Source: Azotimanducus chitobiosivorans (GTDB lineage Bacteria; Pseudomonadota; Gammaproteobacteria; Pseudomonadales; Azotimanducaceae). From it: a stretch of DNA of 64,000 nucleotides. The position numbers and the translations under genes were made by a program. This document shows positions 8,621-17,566 of this stretch, piece after piece. The stretch covers positions 186,001 to 250,000 of the forward strand of contig OZ241339.1 of NCBI GenBank assembly GCA_965200235.1, written 5' to 3'. How positions within the stretch are numbered: the stretch's first letter is position 1; each line of letters opens with the position of its first letter. The notes beneath the pieces were generated by a model. The model searched no databases. It worked only from the letters and a program-made list of their open reading frames with translations, and was not told the origin of the DNA.

Positions 8621-9754
8621 ATGGACGCGCTTGCCGTCATTCTCGGCGATACGGGCTTTGCCCAGATTACCGCCGGCCAGGTGGTGATGATTGGCATTGG
8701 CTTGACGCTGCTCTATCTCGCCATCGTCAAGGGTTTCGAGCCATTGCTGCTGGTGCCGGTCGGCTTCGGCGGGATTCTGGCGAACATTCCCGGCGTTGAC
8801 ATCGCCACCGGCGACGGCCTGCTGAATCTGCTCTATCAGGGTGGTTTAGAGACGAGCATTTTCCCGCTGCTCATTTTCATGGGCGTCGGCGCGCTGACGG
8901 ATTTTGGCCCGGTGCTTGCCAATCCCAAGACTATCCTGCTCGGCGCCGCTGCACAGATCGGCATCTTCGTGACGGTGCTCGGCGCGATCGGCCTGTCGCT
9001 GCTCGGGCTGATGGATTTCAGTCTCGCGGACGCCGCCGCCATCGGCATCATCGGCGGCGCGGACGGGCCGACGGCCATCTATGTTGCGAGCAAGCTCGCG
9101 CCGGATTTGCTTGGCGCGATCGCCGTCGCGGCCTATTCGTACATGGCCTTGGTGCCATTGATACAGCCGCCGATCGTGCGTGCGCTGACAACGCTCGAAG
9201 AACGCAAGATCGTCATGGCGCAGGCGCGCAAGGTCTCAAAAGCCGAAAAGATTCTGTTCCCGCTGCTACTACTGCTGTTAACCGCGCTTCTGCTGCCGTC
9301 AGCCGCACCGCTGCTTGGCATGCTCTGCTTCGGCAACGTCATGCGCGAGTGCGGCGTGGTCGAGCGCCTCTCGGAAACCGCGCAGAACGCGCTTATCAAT
9401 ATCGTCACCATCCTCCTTGGACTCGCGGTCGGATCAAAGCTCGGCGCCGAGTATTTCCTCGATTGGAAGACGCTCGGCATTCTCGCGCTCGGCATGGTCG
9501 CCTTCGCGCTCGGCACTGCGGGCGGCGTGCTCATGGCGAAGCTACTCAATCTCTTTGTTAAGGACAAGGTCAATCCGATTATCGGTGCCGCCGGCGTGTC
9601 GGCGGTGCCGATGGCGGCGCGCGTATCCAATCGCCTTGGCCTTGAAGCCAATCCGGGCAACATTCTCTTGATGCACGCGATGGGACCAAACGTTGCAGGA
9701 GTGATCGGCTCGGCCACCGCCGCAGGCATCATGATTGCCTACGTCGGCAGTTAG
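8621..9754 (+). CDS. oadB: Oxaloacetate decarboxylase beta subunit (Na+ pump)
   Basis: Polytopic inner-membrane subunit that decarboxylates carboxybiotin and exports Na+. The 377-residue product has about nine or more hydrophobic helices and family motifs IGIIGGADGPTAIYVASKLAP (the Na+-binding region, quoted in part) and NPIIGAAGVSAVPMAAR, with a GPNVAGVIGSA ending. It starts 7 bases after oadA. Paired with the upstream SSS symporter it suggests a sodium-based economy. Confidence 0.95.
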   Translation: MDALAVILGDTGFAQITAGQVVMIGIGLTLLYLAIVKGFEPLLLVPVGFGGILANIPGVDIATGDGLLNLLYQGGLETSIFPLLIFMGVGALTDFGPVLANPKTILLGAAAQIGIFVTVLGAIGLSLLGLMDFSLADAAAIGIIGGADGPTAIYVASKLAPDLLGAIAVAAYSYMALVPLIQPPIVRALTTLEERKIVMAQARKVSKAEKILFPLLLLLLTALLLPSAAPLLGMLCFGNVMRECGVVERLSETAQNALINIVTILLGLAVGSKLGAEYFLDWKTLGILALGMVAFALGTAGGVLMAKLLNLFVKDKVNPIIGAAGVSAVPMAARVSNRLGLEANPGNILLMHAMGPNVAGVIGSATAAGIMIAYVGS

Positions 9755-9763
9755 GGCCGCGGC

Positions 9764-12217
9764 ATGCGCATCTTTGCGCGACTGTTGTGCTCGCTGTGTA
9801 CGCTCGCGGCGACAATTGCGAGCGCACAAAACCCTGATGCCTTCGATGCCGTCGTCAATGACTTCAGCTATCTTGAGGATGTGCGTGCGCTTGGTGAAGT
9901 TGACCCCGACGACTTTCGCTTAGACGGGATTGCAGACGAAGCATTCTGGAGTGAGGCGGTCACCTTCACTAAATTTCATCTTGTCAAGCCAGCCACATTG
10001 GAGACGCCGCAGTACGCCACCAAAGGCATGCTCGCCTATTCCGAACAGGCCCTCTATGTCGCGTTCGAGATGCGACAGCCACCGGAGTCGCTCATCGAAT
10101 GGCAGACTGGCCGCGACCGGTTTCGCGGCATGGTGCGCGATGAGGTGGGCTTCTCGCTCGACGCATCGGGCAACGGGCGTTTCGGCTACTTTATCAACAT
10201 CGCGCTTGGCGGCTCGCTTCGCGACGGCACCATTCGCCCTGAGCGTCAGTTCAAGTCGGATTGGGATGGCGCGTGGCAAGCAAGAACCCGGCGTACAGAT
10301 TACGGCTGGAGCGCAGAGTTCATGCTGCCTTGGTCGGTGGTGAGCTTGCCGAGGTCGGATGAGGCGCGTCGCCTTTGCGTGCGCTTGTGGCGCAAGGTCG
10401 GGCACACTGGCGAAGAAATGGCATGGCCACCGGCGCCGGAGCAAGGTGGCCGCTTTCTTTCGGTGCTCCAGCCTGTGACGGTTGATGGCATTCAGCCGAG
10501 TAACAAATATCAGGTCGTGCCTTACGTGTCGTCGAGCTACCGCGACACCCAGTCAAGTTATCAAGCGCGCGCAGGGGTGGACATTTCTTGGCGACCGTCG
10601 AGTGATTTTCAGATCACATCTTCGCTGTATCCCGACTTCGGCAACGTCGAGGCTGACGATCAGGACATCAATCTGACGGCGTTTGAGCAGTTTTTCCCAG
10701 AGAAGCGGATATTCTTTCAAGAAGGGATCGACTTGTTCATAACAACCCCGCGCTCAAGTTCGTATTGGATGCGCGGGTTTAATCCCGATCCGGTGTACAT
10801 GCTGCACACGCGGAGAATCGGAGGCACGCCCAGGCTGCCAGAGCTTCGATCCAATCAGCGCATTGAAGACCGCGCCGAGAATTTGCCGAACGAGCTGTTC
10901 GGTGCCGCCAAGATCTCCGGGCAAAATGGCCGCTTGGAGTACGGGGTCTTGTTCGCCGCCGAGCAGGACGAGCTGTTCAACGTCGTGCAGACGCTTGAGG
11001 ACGGCACAGAAGCGTCAGTTGACATCAAAGGCTCAGGTCAGGATTTCGGCGTCGCCCGCTTGAAATACGAGCGGCGTGACGATGAGGGTGCCTACTTTGG
11101 GATCGGAAGCTTTTCCGGTGGCGTCTCGCACCCCGACGAGAACGCCATCGTTCAAGGGATCGATTGGCACTACCAAAGTGCGGCCAGTCGTTGGCAAGTG
11201 GACGGTCAGGCCATCTACACGGACACCGACAGTCATGGTCAGGGGCAGGCGGCGCACATGGAAGTCGTGCGCCGGCCGGGATTCGGCGTCATTCAAGTGG
11301 CGGCGCTTGCGTATATGAGCGACAGCTTTGATCTCAATGATATTGGCTATCACCGCCGCAACGACATGATGATGCTGGAAGTGAGGCAGGTGCGCGAGAC
11401 CGCGGAGCGCCCGGGCTTTCGTCGATACGAGACCTTTATTGGTACCTATCAGCAGTGGAACACCGACCGCGACTTGATTCGCTCCGGGTTCTTCTACTCT
11501 CATGACATGGTTTTCGACAGCTTGACCGAGATTGACTGGGGATTGCGATTTCATCCAGCGACCTATGAAGACTGGAACACGCGCGGCAACGGCGTCTACA
11601 AGAAGAAGTGGCGCGCAAGAACGGAGCTCGAGGTCAGCACCGATCGGTCGAAAAAACTCTCCGCCCAAGCCGAGTTCGAGATTGGTCGGGAGGAGCTTGG
11701 CGGCCTCCGCTATACCGCGCTTTCCGGCATGCAATGGCGTCCACAGGAAGGCATTGATATATCGGCCTCTGTCGGCGCAGACCGCATACAGGGCCTCGTG
11801 CTGCATCACGAAGGGCGTCACATGGGCGAATTTGACCGCAAGGGCCTCAGCGGCCGCCTACAGCTTGCCTACTATCCCAATGAACGCCATCAGTTCACTG
11901 CGCTCGTTCGTTGGAATTTGATTCGCGCCGAAGAGATGAATCGCTTCGACGTGCCGGTCAAGCGCGGCAGGCTCATCAAGATGCAGCGGAGCGCACAGGA
12001 AGACCCGTGGGACTTCACAGCAACGCTTCTAACAGCCCAACTCAGGTACCGTTGGAAGATCGCGCCGCTCACCGACCTCTTCGTCGTCTATAGCCGCCTC
12101 ACCGATGATCGCTTCGACGGTATTCTCGACATCGGAGATGCTGCCGAAGACACTTGGGACAGGCCGCTGTATGCGGATTTCATTGTCAAGTTTCGATACA
12201 GGCTGGGGAATGTTTGA
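9764..12217 (+). CDS. DUF5916 outer-membrane protein with CBM9-like N-terminal domain
   Basis: An 817-residue exported protein. A signal peptide (MRIFARLLCSLCTLAATIASA) precedes a carbohydrate-binding family 9-like sandwich domain (about residues 40-220; motifs LDGIADEAFW, ALYVAFEMR, GFSLDASGNGR, WSAEFMLPW). The rest matches DUF5916: FGNVEADDQDINLT, FPEKRIFFQEG, then alternating beta strands ending in FIVKFRYRLGNV, typical of a beta barrel with a C-terminal aromatic signal. The function is unknown; a surface role in carbohydrate binding is only suggested by the first domain. It begins 9 bases after oadB. Confidence 0.75.
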   Translation: MRIFARLLCSLCTLAATIASAQNPDAFDAVVNDFSYLEDVRALGEVDPDDFRLDGIADEAFWSEAVTFTKFHLVKPATLETPQYATKGMLAYSEQALYVAFEMRQPPESLIEWQTGRDRFRGMVRDEVGFSLDASGNGRFGYFINIALGGSLRDGTIRPERQFKSDWDGAWQARTRRTDYGWSAEFMLPWSVVSLPRSDEARRLCVRLWRKVGHTGEEMAWPPAPEQGGRFLSVLQPVTVDGIQPSNKYQVVPYVSSSYRDTQSSYQARAGVDISWRPSSDFQITSSLYPDFGNVEADDQDINLTAFEQFFPEKRIFFQEGIDLFITTPRSSSYWMRGFNPDPVYMLHTRRIGGTPRLPELRSNQRIEDRAENLPNELFGAAKISGQNGRLEYGVLFAAEQDELFNVVQTLEDGTEASVDIKGSGQDFGVARLKYERRDDEGAYFGIGSFSGGVSHPDENAIVQGIDWHYQSAASRWQVDGQAIYTDTDSHGQGQAAHMEVVRRPGFGVIQVAALAYMSDSFDLNDIGYHRRNDMMMLEVRQVRETAERPGFRRYETFIGTYQQWNTDRDLIRSGFFYSHDMVFDSLTEIDWGLRFHPATYEDWNTRGNGVYKKKWRARTELEVSTDRSKKLSAQAEFEIGREELGGLRYTALSGMQWRPQEGIDISASVGADRIQGLVLHHEGRHMGEFDRKGLSGRLQLAYYPNERHQFTALVRWNLIRAEEMNRFDVPVKRGRLIKMQRSAQEDPWDFTATLLTAQLRYRWKIAPLTDLFVVYSRLTDDRFDGILDIGDAAEDTWDRPLYADFIVKFRYRLGNV

Positions 12218-12237
12218 CCTATACTGCCGACGCGCAA

Positions 12238-12314
12238 GCCCCCGTAGCTCAGCAGGACAGAGCGGTCGCCTCCTAAGCGATAGGTCAGAGGTTCGAATCC
12301 TCTCGGGGGCGCCA
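12238..12314 (+). tRNA. tRNA-Arg (anticodon CCT)
   Basis: A complete cloverleaf. The acceptor stem GCCCCCG pairs with CGGGGGC, the D-arm is GCTCAGCAGGACAGAGC, and the anticodon stem GTCGC/GCGAT holds loop CTCCTAA giving anticodon CCT (reads AGG). The T-arm is AGAGGTTCGAATCCTCT, with discriminator G and an encoded CCA. It lies 20 bases after the DUF5916 gene and 28 before the flavoprotein gene. Confidence 0.95.
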
Positions 12315-12342
12315 ATCACTTTGCATCAACAGGAAAGTATTC

Positions 12343-13833
12343 ATGAAGCACACGTCCGCATCGCCAATTCGCGAAGAAGACATAGGGTCATGGGCGATTG
12401 AAACCGATGTCGCGATTGTTGGCTTCGGCGCCGCGGGCGCATGCGCGGCGATTGAAGCTGCCGATACGGGCGCGGATGTGCAGGTCTTTGAGCTTGCAAG
12501 CGCGGGCGGCGGCTCGACGGCCATGTCGAGCGCGGAGATCTACATGGGCGGCAACGGTGGCACGGCGGTGCAGCGCAGCTGCGGCTACAACGATTCTTCG
12601 GACAATATGAGGGCGTTCTTGAATACCGCCTTTGGCGCGAGTTCGGATCCCGACAAGGTTGACGCCTATGTCGATGGCTGCGCGGCGCACTACGACTGGC
12701 TGTCAAGCATGGGCGTACCCTTCAAGCATACGGAACTGAAAGATCGCGCGATCATGGCATTGACTGATGACTGCCTGCTGTACACAGGCAGTGAGGCAGC
12801 TTGGCCGTTCAATCTCGCGGCCGAGCCAGTGCCGCGCGGCCACAACATCCAAGTCGAAGGCGACAACGGCGGTCCGCTTTTGGTGCGCATCTTGACCGAG
12901 CAGGTGAGCGCGCGCGAGCGCGTCTCGGTTCACTGTGACGCCCGCGTGCTGACGCTGGTGGTGAGCGAGGCGGGTGCGGTTGTTGGTCTGATTGTGCGCA
13001 TCGATATGCAGGAACTCGCGGTGAGGGCACGCGGCGGGGTTGTCTTATGCGCTGGCGGGTTTTGCATGAACGAAGCGATGGTGCGTCGCTATGCGCCAAT
13101 GTTTGCCGAAGGACTGACGCCGATTGGCAATCCCGGCGACACCGGCACCGGCATCCTCATGGGCATTGGCGCGGGTGCTGGAACGGTGAATATGCACGAG
13201 TGCTTTGTGACGCTGCCGTTCTACCCGCCTGCCTCTCTGACCTACGGGATATTCATCAACGACAAGGGTCAGCGCTTCATCAACGAAGATGTCTATCACG
13301 GGCGCGTCGCCCATGCGTGCCTGGCGCAGCAGCGCTCGGTCTCCAACCGGGTGTATCTGATCGCCGATGTGGAGGCCTACGGCGAATATGAATCGATCAG
13401 CTTCCTGCAGGCGCCGGTGGTCGGCACTGGCGAGACCATCGAGGAGCTTGAGGCCGAAATCGATCTGCCCGAAGGCACGCTGGTTGCAACGCTCACGCGC
13501 TACAACGCCGATGCTGAGGCGGGCGAAGACAAGCTATTTCACAAGAGTCGGCAATGGCTGCGGCGATTGGAGCCGCCGCTCGTCGCGCTCGATTGCACGA
13601 TCGGACGCGGCAGCTTCTATCCGTTCTTCACGCTCGGCGGACTAGACACCTTGCCGACCGGCGAAGTGCTGACGCCGGAGCGCAAGTCGATTCCCGGACT
13701 CTATGCCGCTGGCCGCACGGCGGCTGGGGTTCCGCGTACCGCTGCGGGCTATGCGAGCGGCATGTCGGTCGGGGATGCAACTTTTAGCGGCAGAATGGCA
13801 GGGCGCAGCGCGGCAGCTTCAATTCACTGTTGA
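12343..13833 (+). CDS. FAD-dependent oxidoreductase, fumarate reductase/KstD-like
   Basis: A 496-residue flavoprotein of the FAD_binding_2 family. The N-terminal dinucleotide fold is DVAIVGFGAAGACAAIEAA with a downstream GGGSTAMSSAEIYMGG loop. The C-terminal FAD segment is PGLYAAGRTAAGVPR, followed by GYASGMSVGDATFSGRMAG, as in 3-ketosteroid dehydrogenases and flavocytochrome-like reductases. No signal peptide is seen, so it is probably cytoplasmic. The substrate is unknown. Its 3' end overlaps the convergent LLM gene by 10 bases. It is related to, but clearly different from, the KstD-like gene at 25.3 kb. Confidence 0.8.
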   Translation: MKHTSASPIREEDIGSWAIETDVAIVGFGAAGACAAIEAADTGADVQVFELASAGGGSTAMSSAEIYMGGNGGTAVQRSCGYNDSSDNMRAFLNTAFGASSDPDKVDAYVDGCAAHYDWLSSMGVPFKHTELKDRAIMALTDDCLLYTGSEAAWPFNLAAEPVPRGHNIQVEGDNGGPLLVRILTEQVSARERVSVHCDARVLTLVVSEAGAVVGLIVRIDMQELAVRARGGVVLCAGGFCMNEAMVRRYAPMFAEGLTPIGNPGDTGTGILMGIGAGAGTVNMHECFVTLPFYPPASLTYGIFINDKGQRFINEDVYHGRVAHACLAQQRSVSNRVYLIADVEAYGEYESISFLQAPVVGTGETIEELEAEIDLPEGTLVATLTRYNADAEAGEDKLFHKSRQWLRRLEPPLVALDCTIGRGSFYPFFTLGGLDTLPTGEVLTPERKSIPGLYAAGRTAAGVPRTAAGYASGMSVGDATFSGRMAGRSAAASIHC

Positions 13834-14693
13834 ATCATCGCCGCCGCATAGCCGCTGAGCGCATCGATTTTTTCCTGCACGCCCATGCTTTGCGTGCTTG
13901 GATCGTAGGCATTGCGAAAACCGACGATCACATCGGTTACACCGGCCGCTTCGAGTTGCTCGATGCCTTGCGGTGAGAAGGCGCCCATTGAAATCACGTA
14001 GATGCGAAACGGACGGTCGGCCGTGCCGTGTTCTTCGCGCAGCTGCTTAAGTCGCTCAAGAAGCGGTGCGAAGTCGTCCTTGTCGCCGCCCGCGTGCATC
14101 CAGCCGTCGCCGAGAATGGCGGCGCGGCGAAGGGCTGGCTCGCTGTGGCCGCCTATATAAATGGGCACGGGTGCGCTCGGCGCTGGATTGATCTTGATGG
14201 CGGGCAACTCGTAGTAGGCGCCTTTGTACTCGAAAAAATCCCCAGAAAACAGCCCGCGCAAAATTTCGATCTGCTCGTCCATGCGCTTGCCTCGATTGCG
14301 CCACTCGGCATCGCACACCAGGAAGTCTTCCGGCCACGGGCTCAAACCCACGCCGAAATGAAAACGATTGTCCGACATGACTGCGAGTGAGGATACGGTC
14401 TTTGCGGTGAGCACCGGATTGCGCACAGCGAGCTTGGCGACGAAGGTGACCAATTCGATGCGAGAGGTCACGCCGGCGAGGGTGGAGGCAAGCACAAACG
14501 GCTCGATCATCGGGCTCGCGCCAATGAATTCGCGCTCGCCGCTTGCGAGATACGGATATTTGGCGGCCGAGTCTCGCGGATACATGATGCTGTCGGCGAA
14601 GCCGAAGCTGTGATAGCCAGCTTCTTCAGCGGCGATTGCCAAGGGCCGGTAGTGGGTTGGATCGCACAGGCTTTCCATGAACGTGAATCGCAT
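13824..14693 (-). CDS. LLM-class F420/FMN-dependent oxidoreductase
   Basis: Luciferase-like TIM-barrel oxidoreductase, 289 residues. I start it at 14693 (MRFTFMESLCDPTHY) because the longer frame adds residues with no family likeness. Motifs: FADSIMYPRDSAAKYPYL (partial barrel entrance), VRNPVLTAKTVSSLAVMSDN, FHFGVGLSPWPEDF, and VPIYIGGHSEPALRRAA before the GDGWMHAG strand, all as in F420-type LLM proteins. The substrate is unknown. Divergent from murQ with about 157 bases between. Confidence 0.82.
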   Translation of the reverse strand: MRFTFMESLCDPTHYRPLAIAAEEAGYHSFGFADSIMYPRDSAAKYPYLASGEREFIGASPMIEPFVLASTLAGVTSRIELVTFVAKLAVRNPVLTAKTVSSLAVMSDNRFHFGVGLSPWPEDFLVCDAEWRNRGKRMDEQIEILRGLFSGDFFEYKGAYYELPAIKINPAPSAPVPIYIGGHSEPALRRAAILGDGWMHAGGDKDDFAPLLERLKQLREEHGTADRPFRIYVISMGAFSPQGIEQLEAAGVTDVIVGFRNAYDPSTQSMGVQEKIDALSGYAAAMIQQ

Positions 14694-14820
14694 CTTGAGT
14701 GCCTTGTTCTTGAACTGTCTATAGGATACGGCATCACAAGATGTGCCGCGCAGTACTTGAGTCGCGAATTCGCGTGTCAAGTTCTCCGAGATGGCAGTGT
14801 TGGCATGAGTAGAGTTGGCT

Positions 14821-14838
14821 TATTGGTCTCATACCATT
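14821..14838 (+). promoter_or_regulatory. Operator-like site upstream of murQ
   Basis: TATTGGTCTCATACCATT lies 12 bases before the murQ ATG. It contains an imperfect palindrome, TGGT..ACCA, similar to the sites of HutC/GntR-type amino-sugar regulators (YvoA/DasR 'dre' sites, TGGTCTAGACCA). The first eight bases (TATTGGTC) recur twice in the divergent promoter at 19.7 kb. The GntR gene two genes downstream is the likely binder. Confidence 0.55.
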
Positions 14839-14850
14839 AGAATACCGGCG

Positions 14851-15774
14851 ATGAACCAAGCAACCCCAACGGAAAGCGCGAGCGAGCGATTTGCGGATAT
14901 TGATCGCTGGTCCACTGTGAGCGCCGTGAGCGCCATGTTCGACAGCCAGCTCTCGGCGATCGCCGCTGTCGGCCCGGAATTAGCTGCCATCGCACGCGCT
15001 GCGGAGGAGACAGCCGCGCGCCTGCTTCAAGGTGGACGGCTTGTCTATGCCGGCGCCGGCACGTCGGGAAGAATCGCCGTGCAAGACGGCATCGAACTTA
15101 CCCCGACTTTCGGCTGGTCGGCAGCGCGCGTCGCCTACGCGCTTGCAGGCGGCGAGGACGCGCTCATCGGCAGCGTTGAACTTGCCGAAGATGATCGCGA
15201 CGCTGCAGCGCGTGATCTGGCCAACATCGAAATCACCTCGAATGATGTGCTCGTTGGCGTTGCCGCGAGCGGACGCACACCCTACACGCTCAGCGCCATA
15301 GCACAAGGCAACGATGCTGGCGCGTTGACCATTGGCATTGCGAACAATCGCCCGTCGCCGCTGCTAGATACATCTGAGATCGGCATTTGCGCCGAGACCG
15401 GCAGCGAAGTGATTGCCGGCTCCACGCGCATGAAGGCTGGCACCGCGCAGAAGGTCATCTTGAACCTGTTCTCGACCGCCACGATGATTCGCTGCGGACG
15501 TGTCTGCCGCGGGCGGATGGTGGACATGGTCATTTCCAATCAGAAGCTGAAAGCGCGTGCGGTGGAGATCATCGAGCAGCTCGCTGGCGTTGGCAAAGCG
15601 GCGGCCGAAGCGTCGCTTGCGGCTGCGAACGACAGTATCAAGCTCGGTGCGCTGCATGCGCGCGGCGTCGCGCTCGACGAAGCGATGCGCCTGCTCGGCC
15701 GCTGCGACGGCAACCTGCGCGACGCGATGGATGAATTGAACGGGCGTCTTTCAGCCAAAGGAGCGGCAAAATGA
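14851..15774 (+). CDS. murQ: N-acetylmuramic acid 6-phosphate etherase
   Basis: Cleaves the lactyl ether of MurNAc-6-phosphate to give GlcNAc-6-phosphate and D-lactate, the committed step of MurNAc salvage. The 307-residue product (start at MNQATPTESASERFADID) contains the SIS sugar-phosphate fold: GAGTSGRIAVQDGIELTPTF, VGVAASGRTPYT, and ETGSEVIAGSTRMKAGTAQK, all diagnostic of MurQ. A C-terminal helical tail has RLLGRCDGNLRDAMDEL. It overlaps the GntR gene by four bases (ATGA), so it leads a four-gene operon. Confidence 0.93.
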   Translation: MNQATPTESASERFADIDRWSTVSAVSAMFDSQLSAIAAVGPELAAIARAAEETAARLLQGGRLVYAGAGTSGRIAVQDGIELTPTFGWSAARVAYALAGGEDALIGSVELAEDDRDAAARDLANIEITSNDVLVGVAASGRTPYTLSAIAQGNDAGALTIGIANNRPSPLLDTSEIGICAETGSEVIAGSTRMKAGTAQKVILNLFSTATMIRCGRVCRGRMVDMVISNQKLKARAVEIIEQLAGVGKAAAEASLAAANDSIKLGALHARGVALDEAMRLLGRCDGNLRDAMDELNGRLSAKGAAK

Positions 15775-16490
15775 TTGATCTTTCCACCGTCAAGAACAGC
15801 AGCACGCCGAAATATATTCAAATCGCAAAGACCATCCGTACCCAGATTCGCGACGGCGACATCGCGACAGGAGATGCGCTTCCCTCCGAACGGGATCTCT
15901 GCGATCTCACCGGCGCTTCGCGCGTGACCATCCGCAAAGCCGTCGATCAACTCATTGACGAAGGATTGCTGCGGCGCAAGCAGGGGTCGGGCACATTCGT
16001 TGCCGAGCGCATTGAAATGCCAGCCACCTATCTTGGCGGATTCACGGAAGATACCAAGGCGCGCGGCGAAGCGCCCGGCTCGATCTGGCTGGTCAAGAAC
16101 TACGCCAATCCAACGCGGGAGGAAGCGGCGAAACTGCATGTGTCCGCCTCGTCAATGGTCGCTCGGCTTGGTCGCGTGCGGCTCTCAGGCGGCGATCCGC
16201 TTGCGATTGAACATGCCGTCGTCGCCAAGGCGCACCTGCCGCCCATCGAAGAGATTGGAGATTCGCTCTACGCGGCGCTTGAGACTCAAGGCAACAGGCC
16301 GCAGCGCGGGCGTCAGACAGTGCGCGCGTCGCTCGCTTCGCCGACCGAGGCAGGACTTCTATCGATCCAGGAGAACAGCGAAGTGTTGCGCATCGAGCGC
16401 GTGACTTGGCTCGACGACGGCACCCCGATTGAGTTCACGCGCTCGGCATATCGCGGTGATCGCTATGAATTTGTCACGGACATACGATGA
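15771..16490 (+). CDS. GntR/HutC-family regulator of amino-sugar catabolism
   Basis: Transcription regulator, 239 residues. The N-terminal winged helix is classic GntR: YIQIAKTIRTQIRDGDI, LPSERDLCDLTGASRVTIRKA, DEGLLRRKQGSGTFV. The C-terminal UTRA (chorismate-lyase-like) domain binds sugar phosphates, ending EFTRSAYRGDRYEF. It overlaps murQ before it and the SIS gene after it by four bases each. By context it senses GlcN-6-P or GlcNAc-6-P and acts on the TATTGGTC sites (inference). Confidence 0.9.
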   Translation: MIDLSTVKNSSTPKYIQIAKTIRTQIRDGDIATGDALPSERDLCDLTGASRVTIRKAVDQLIDEGLLRRKQGSGTFVAERIEMPATYLGGFTEDTKARGEAPGSIWLVKNYANPTREEAAKLHVSASSMVARLGRVRLSGGDPLAIEHAVVAKAHLPPIEEIGDSLYAALETQGNRPQRGRQTVRASLASPTEAGLLSIQENSEVLRIERVTWLDDGTPIEFTRSAYRGDRYEFVTDIR

Positions 16491-17557
16491 AGACGAATCT
16501 CGCACCCGACAGCCTTTCCTCTGCGAAAGCCGATGTCTCAGCCACCAAGATGTATCAGGAAACCGCCGAAATTCCCGAACGAATCGGACAGCAGCTGCGC
16601 AATGCCGCACGCCTCGAGCGTATCGCGCAAAAGCTCAAGCGTATTTCACCCAAGTTCGTCGTCACCTGCGCGCGCGGCAGTTCTGACCATGCAGCGACCT
16701 ATGCGAAATATCTTTTTGAAACGAGAATGGGGCTGGCTTGCTGCTCGTTCGCGCCCTCGGTGGCCTCGGTGTATGCCGCCAAGACCCATCTCCAAGGCGC
16801 CGCATTCATCGCCATTTCCCAATCCGGACGAAGCCCGGATATCTTGAGCGCGTGCGAGGCGGCGAAAGCGGGCGGTGCACACGTGCTCGCCGTCGTCAAC
16901 GACGAAGCGAGCCCGCTCGCCGGCCTTGCGGACGATGTGCTGCCGATCAATGTCGGTGCGGAGGTCAGTGTTCCCGCCACCAAGTCCTGCATTGGCACCA
17001 TGTCTGCCATCTATCATCTCTGCGCCGAGTGGAGAGGTGATTCGCGCGCGCGAGAAGCCTTTGCTCGCCTGCCCTCGACGCTCGCCGAAGCGTGGTCGCA
17101 CGACTGGTCCCATGCCTGTGCGCCGATGCGCGGAGCGCGCCAAGCAGTGGTGCTAAGCCGAGGCATTGGTTTTGCGAGCGCGCAGGAAGCGGCGCTGAAA
17201 CTCAAGGAAACCAGCACGATTCATGCCGAGGGCTTCAGTGCCGCAGAAGTTCGCCACGGCCCCTTGTCGATGATTGACGAGGGCTTTCCGGTCATTGCCA
17301 TCTCGACCTTTGATGCCACTCAACAAAGTATTGATGAGGTGTCCGCGGACCTGCTCGAATGCGGCGCCAATGTGCTGGTGGCGGGCGATGCCGTGAAAGA
17401 CGCCATCTGCCTACCGATGCCGCGCGCGGCCTGCACTGACTTGCAGCCGCTTATCTTCTTGCAAGCCTTCTACAAGTTCGCCAATGCGCTCGCGCTCGAA
17501 CGAGGTCTCGACCCAGATCGCCCGAGAAATCTCAGCAAAGTGACGCGGACGCTGTAA
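16487..17557 (+). CDS. SIS-domain glucosamine-6-phosphate deaminase (NagB-II type)
   Basis: Two SIS domains, 356 residues, resembling the isomerase half of GlmS but with no glutamine amidotransferase domain, as in NagB-II deaminases that convert GlcN-6-P to Fru-6-P and ammonia. Motifs: VTCARGSSDHAATYAKYL, AISQSGRSPDILSACEAAK, VPATKSCIGTM, and LSRGIGFASAQEAALKLKE followed by HAEGFSAAEVRHGP. It overlaps the regulator gene by four bases and precedes nagA by nine. Confidence 0.88.
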   Translation: MKTNLAPDSLSSAKADVSATKMYQETAEIPERIGQQLRNAARLERIAQKLKRISPKFVVTCARGSSDHAATYAKYLFETRMGLACCSFAPSVASVYAAKTHLQGAAFIAISQSGRSPDILSACEAAKAGGAHVLAVVNDEASPLAGLADDVLPINVGAEVSVPATKSCIGTMSAIYHLCAEWRGDSRAREAFARLPSTLAEAWSHDWSHACAPMRGARQAVVLSRGIGFASAQEAALKLKETSTIHAEGFSAAEVRHGPLSMIDEGFPVIAISTFDATQQSIDEVSADLLECGANVLVAGDAVKDAICLPMPRAACTDLQPLIFLQAFYKFANALALERGLDPDRPRNLSKVTRTL

Positions 17558-17566
17558 GAGGCGCGC

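Noticed and set aside
12238..12314. Integration (att) site at tRNA-Arg(CCT)
   Set aside because: Flanking genes are core, and no integrase or partial tRNA copy is present.
13824..14780. Longer LLM start at 14780
   Set aside because: The extra 29 residues have no family likeness; the ATG at 14693 fits the barrel's first strand.
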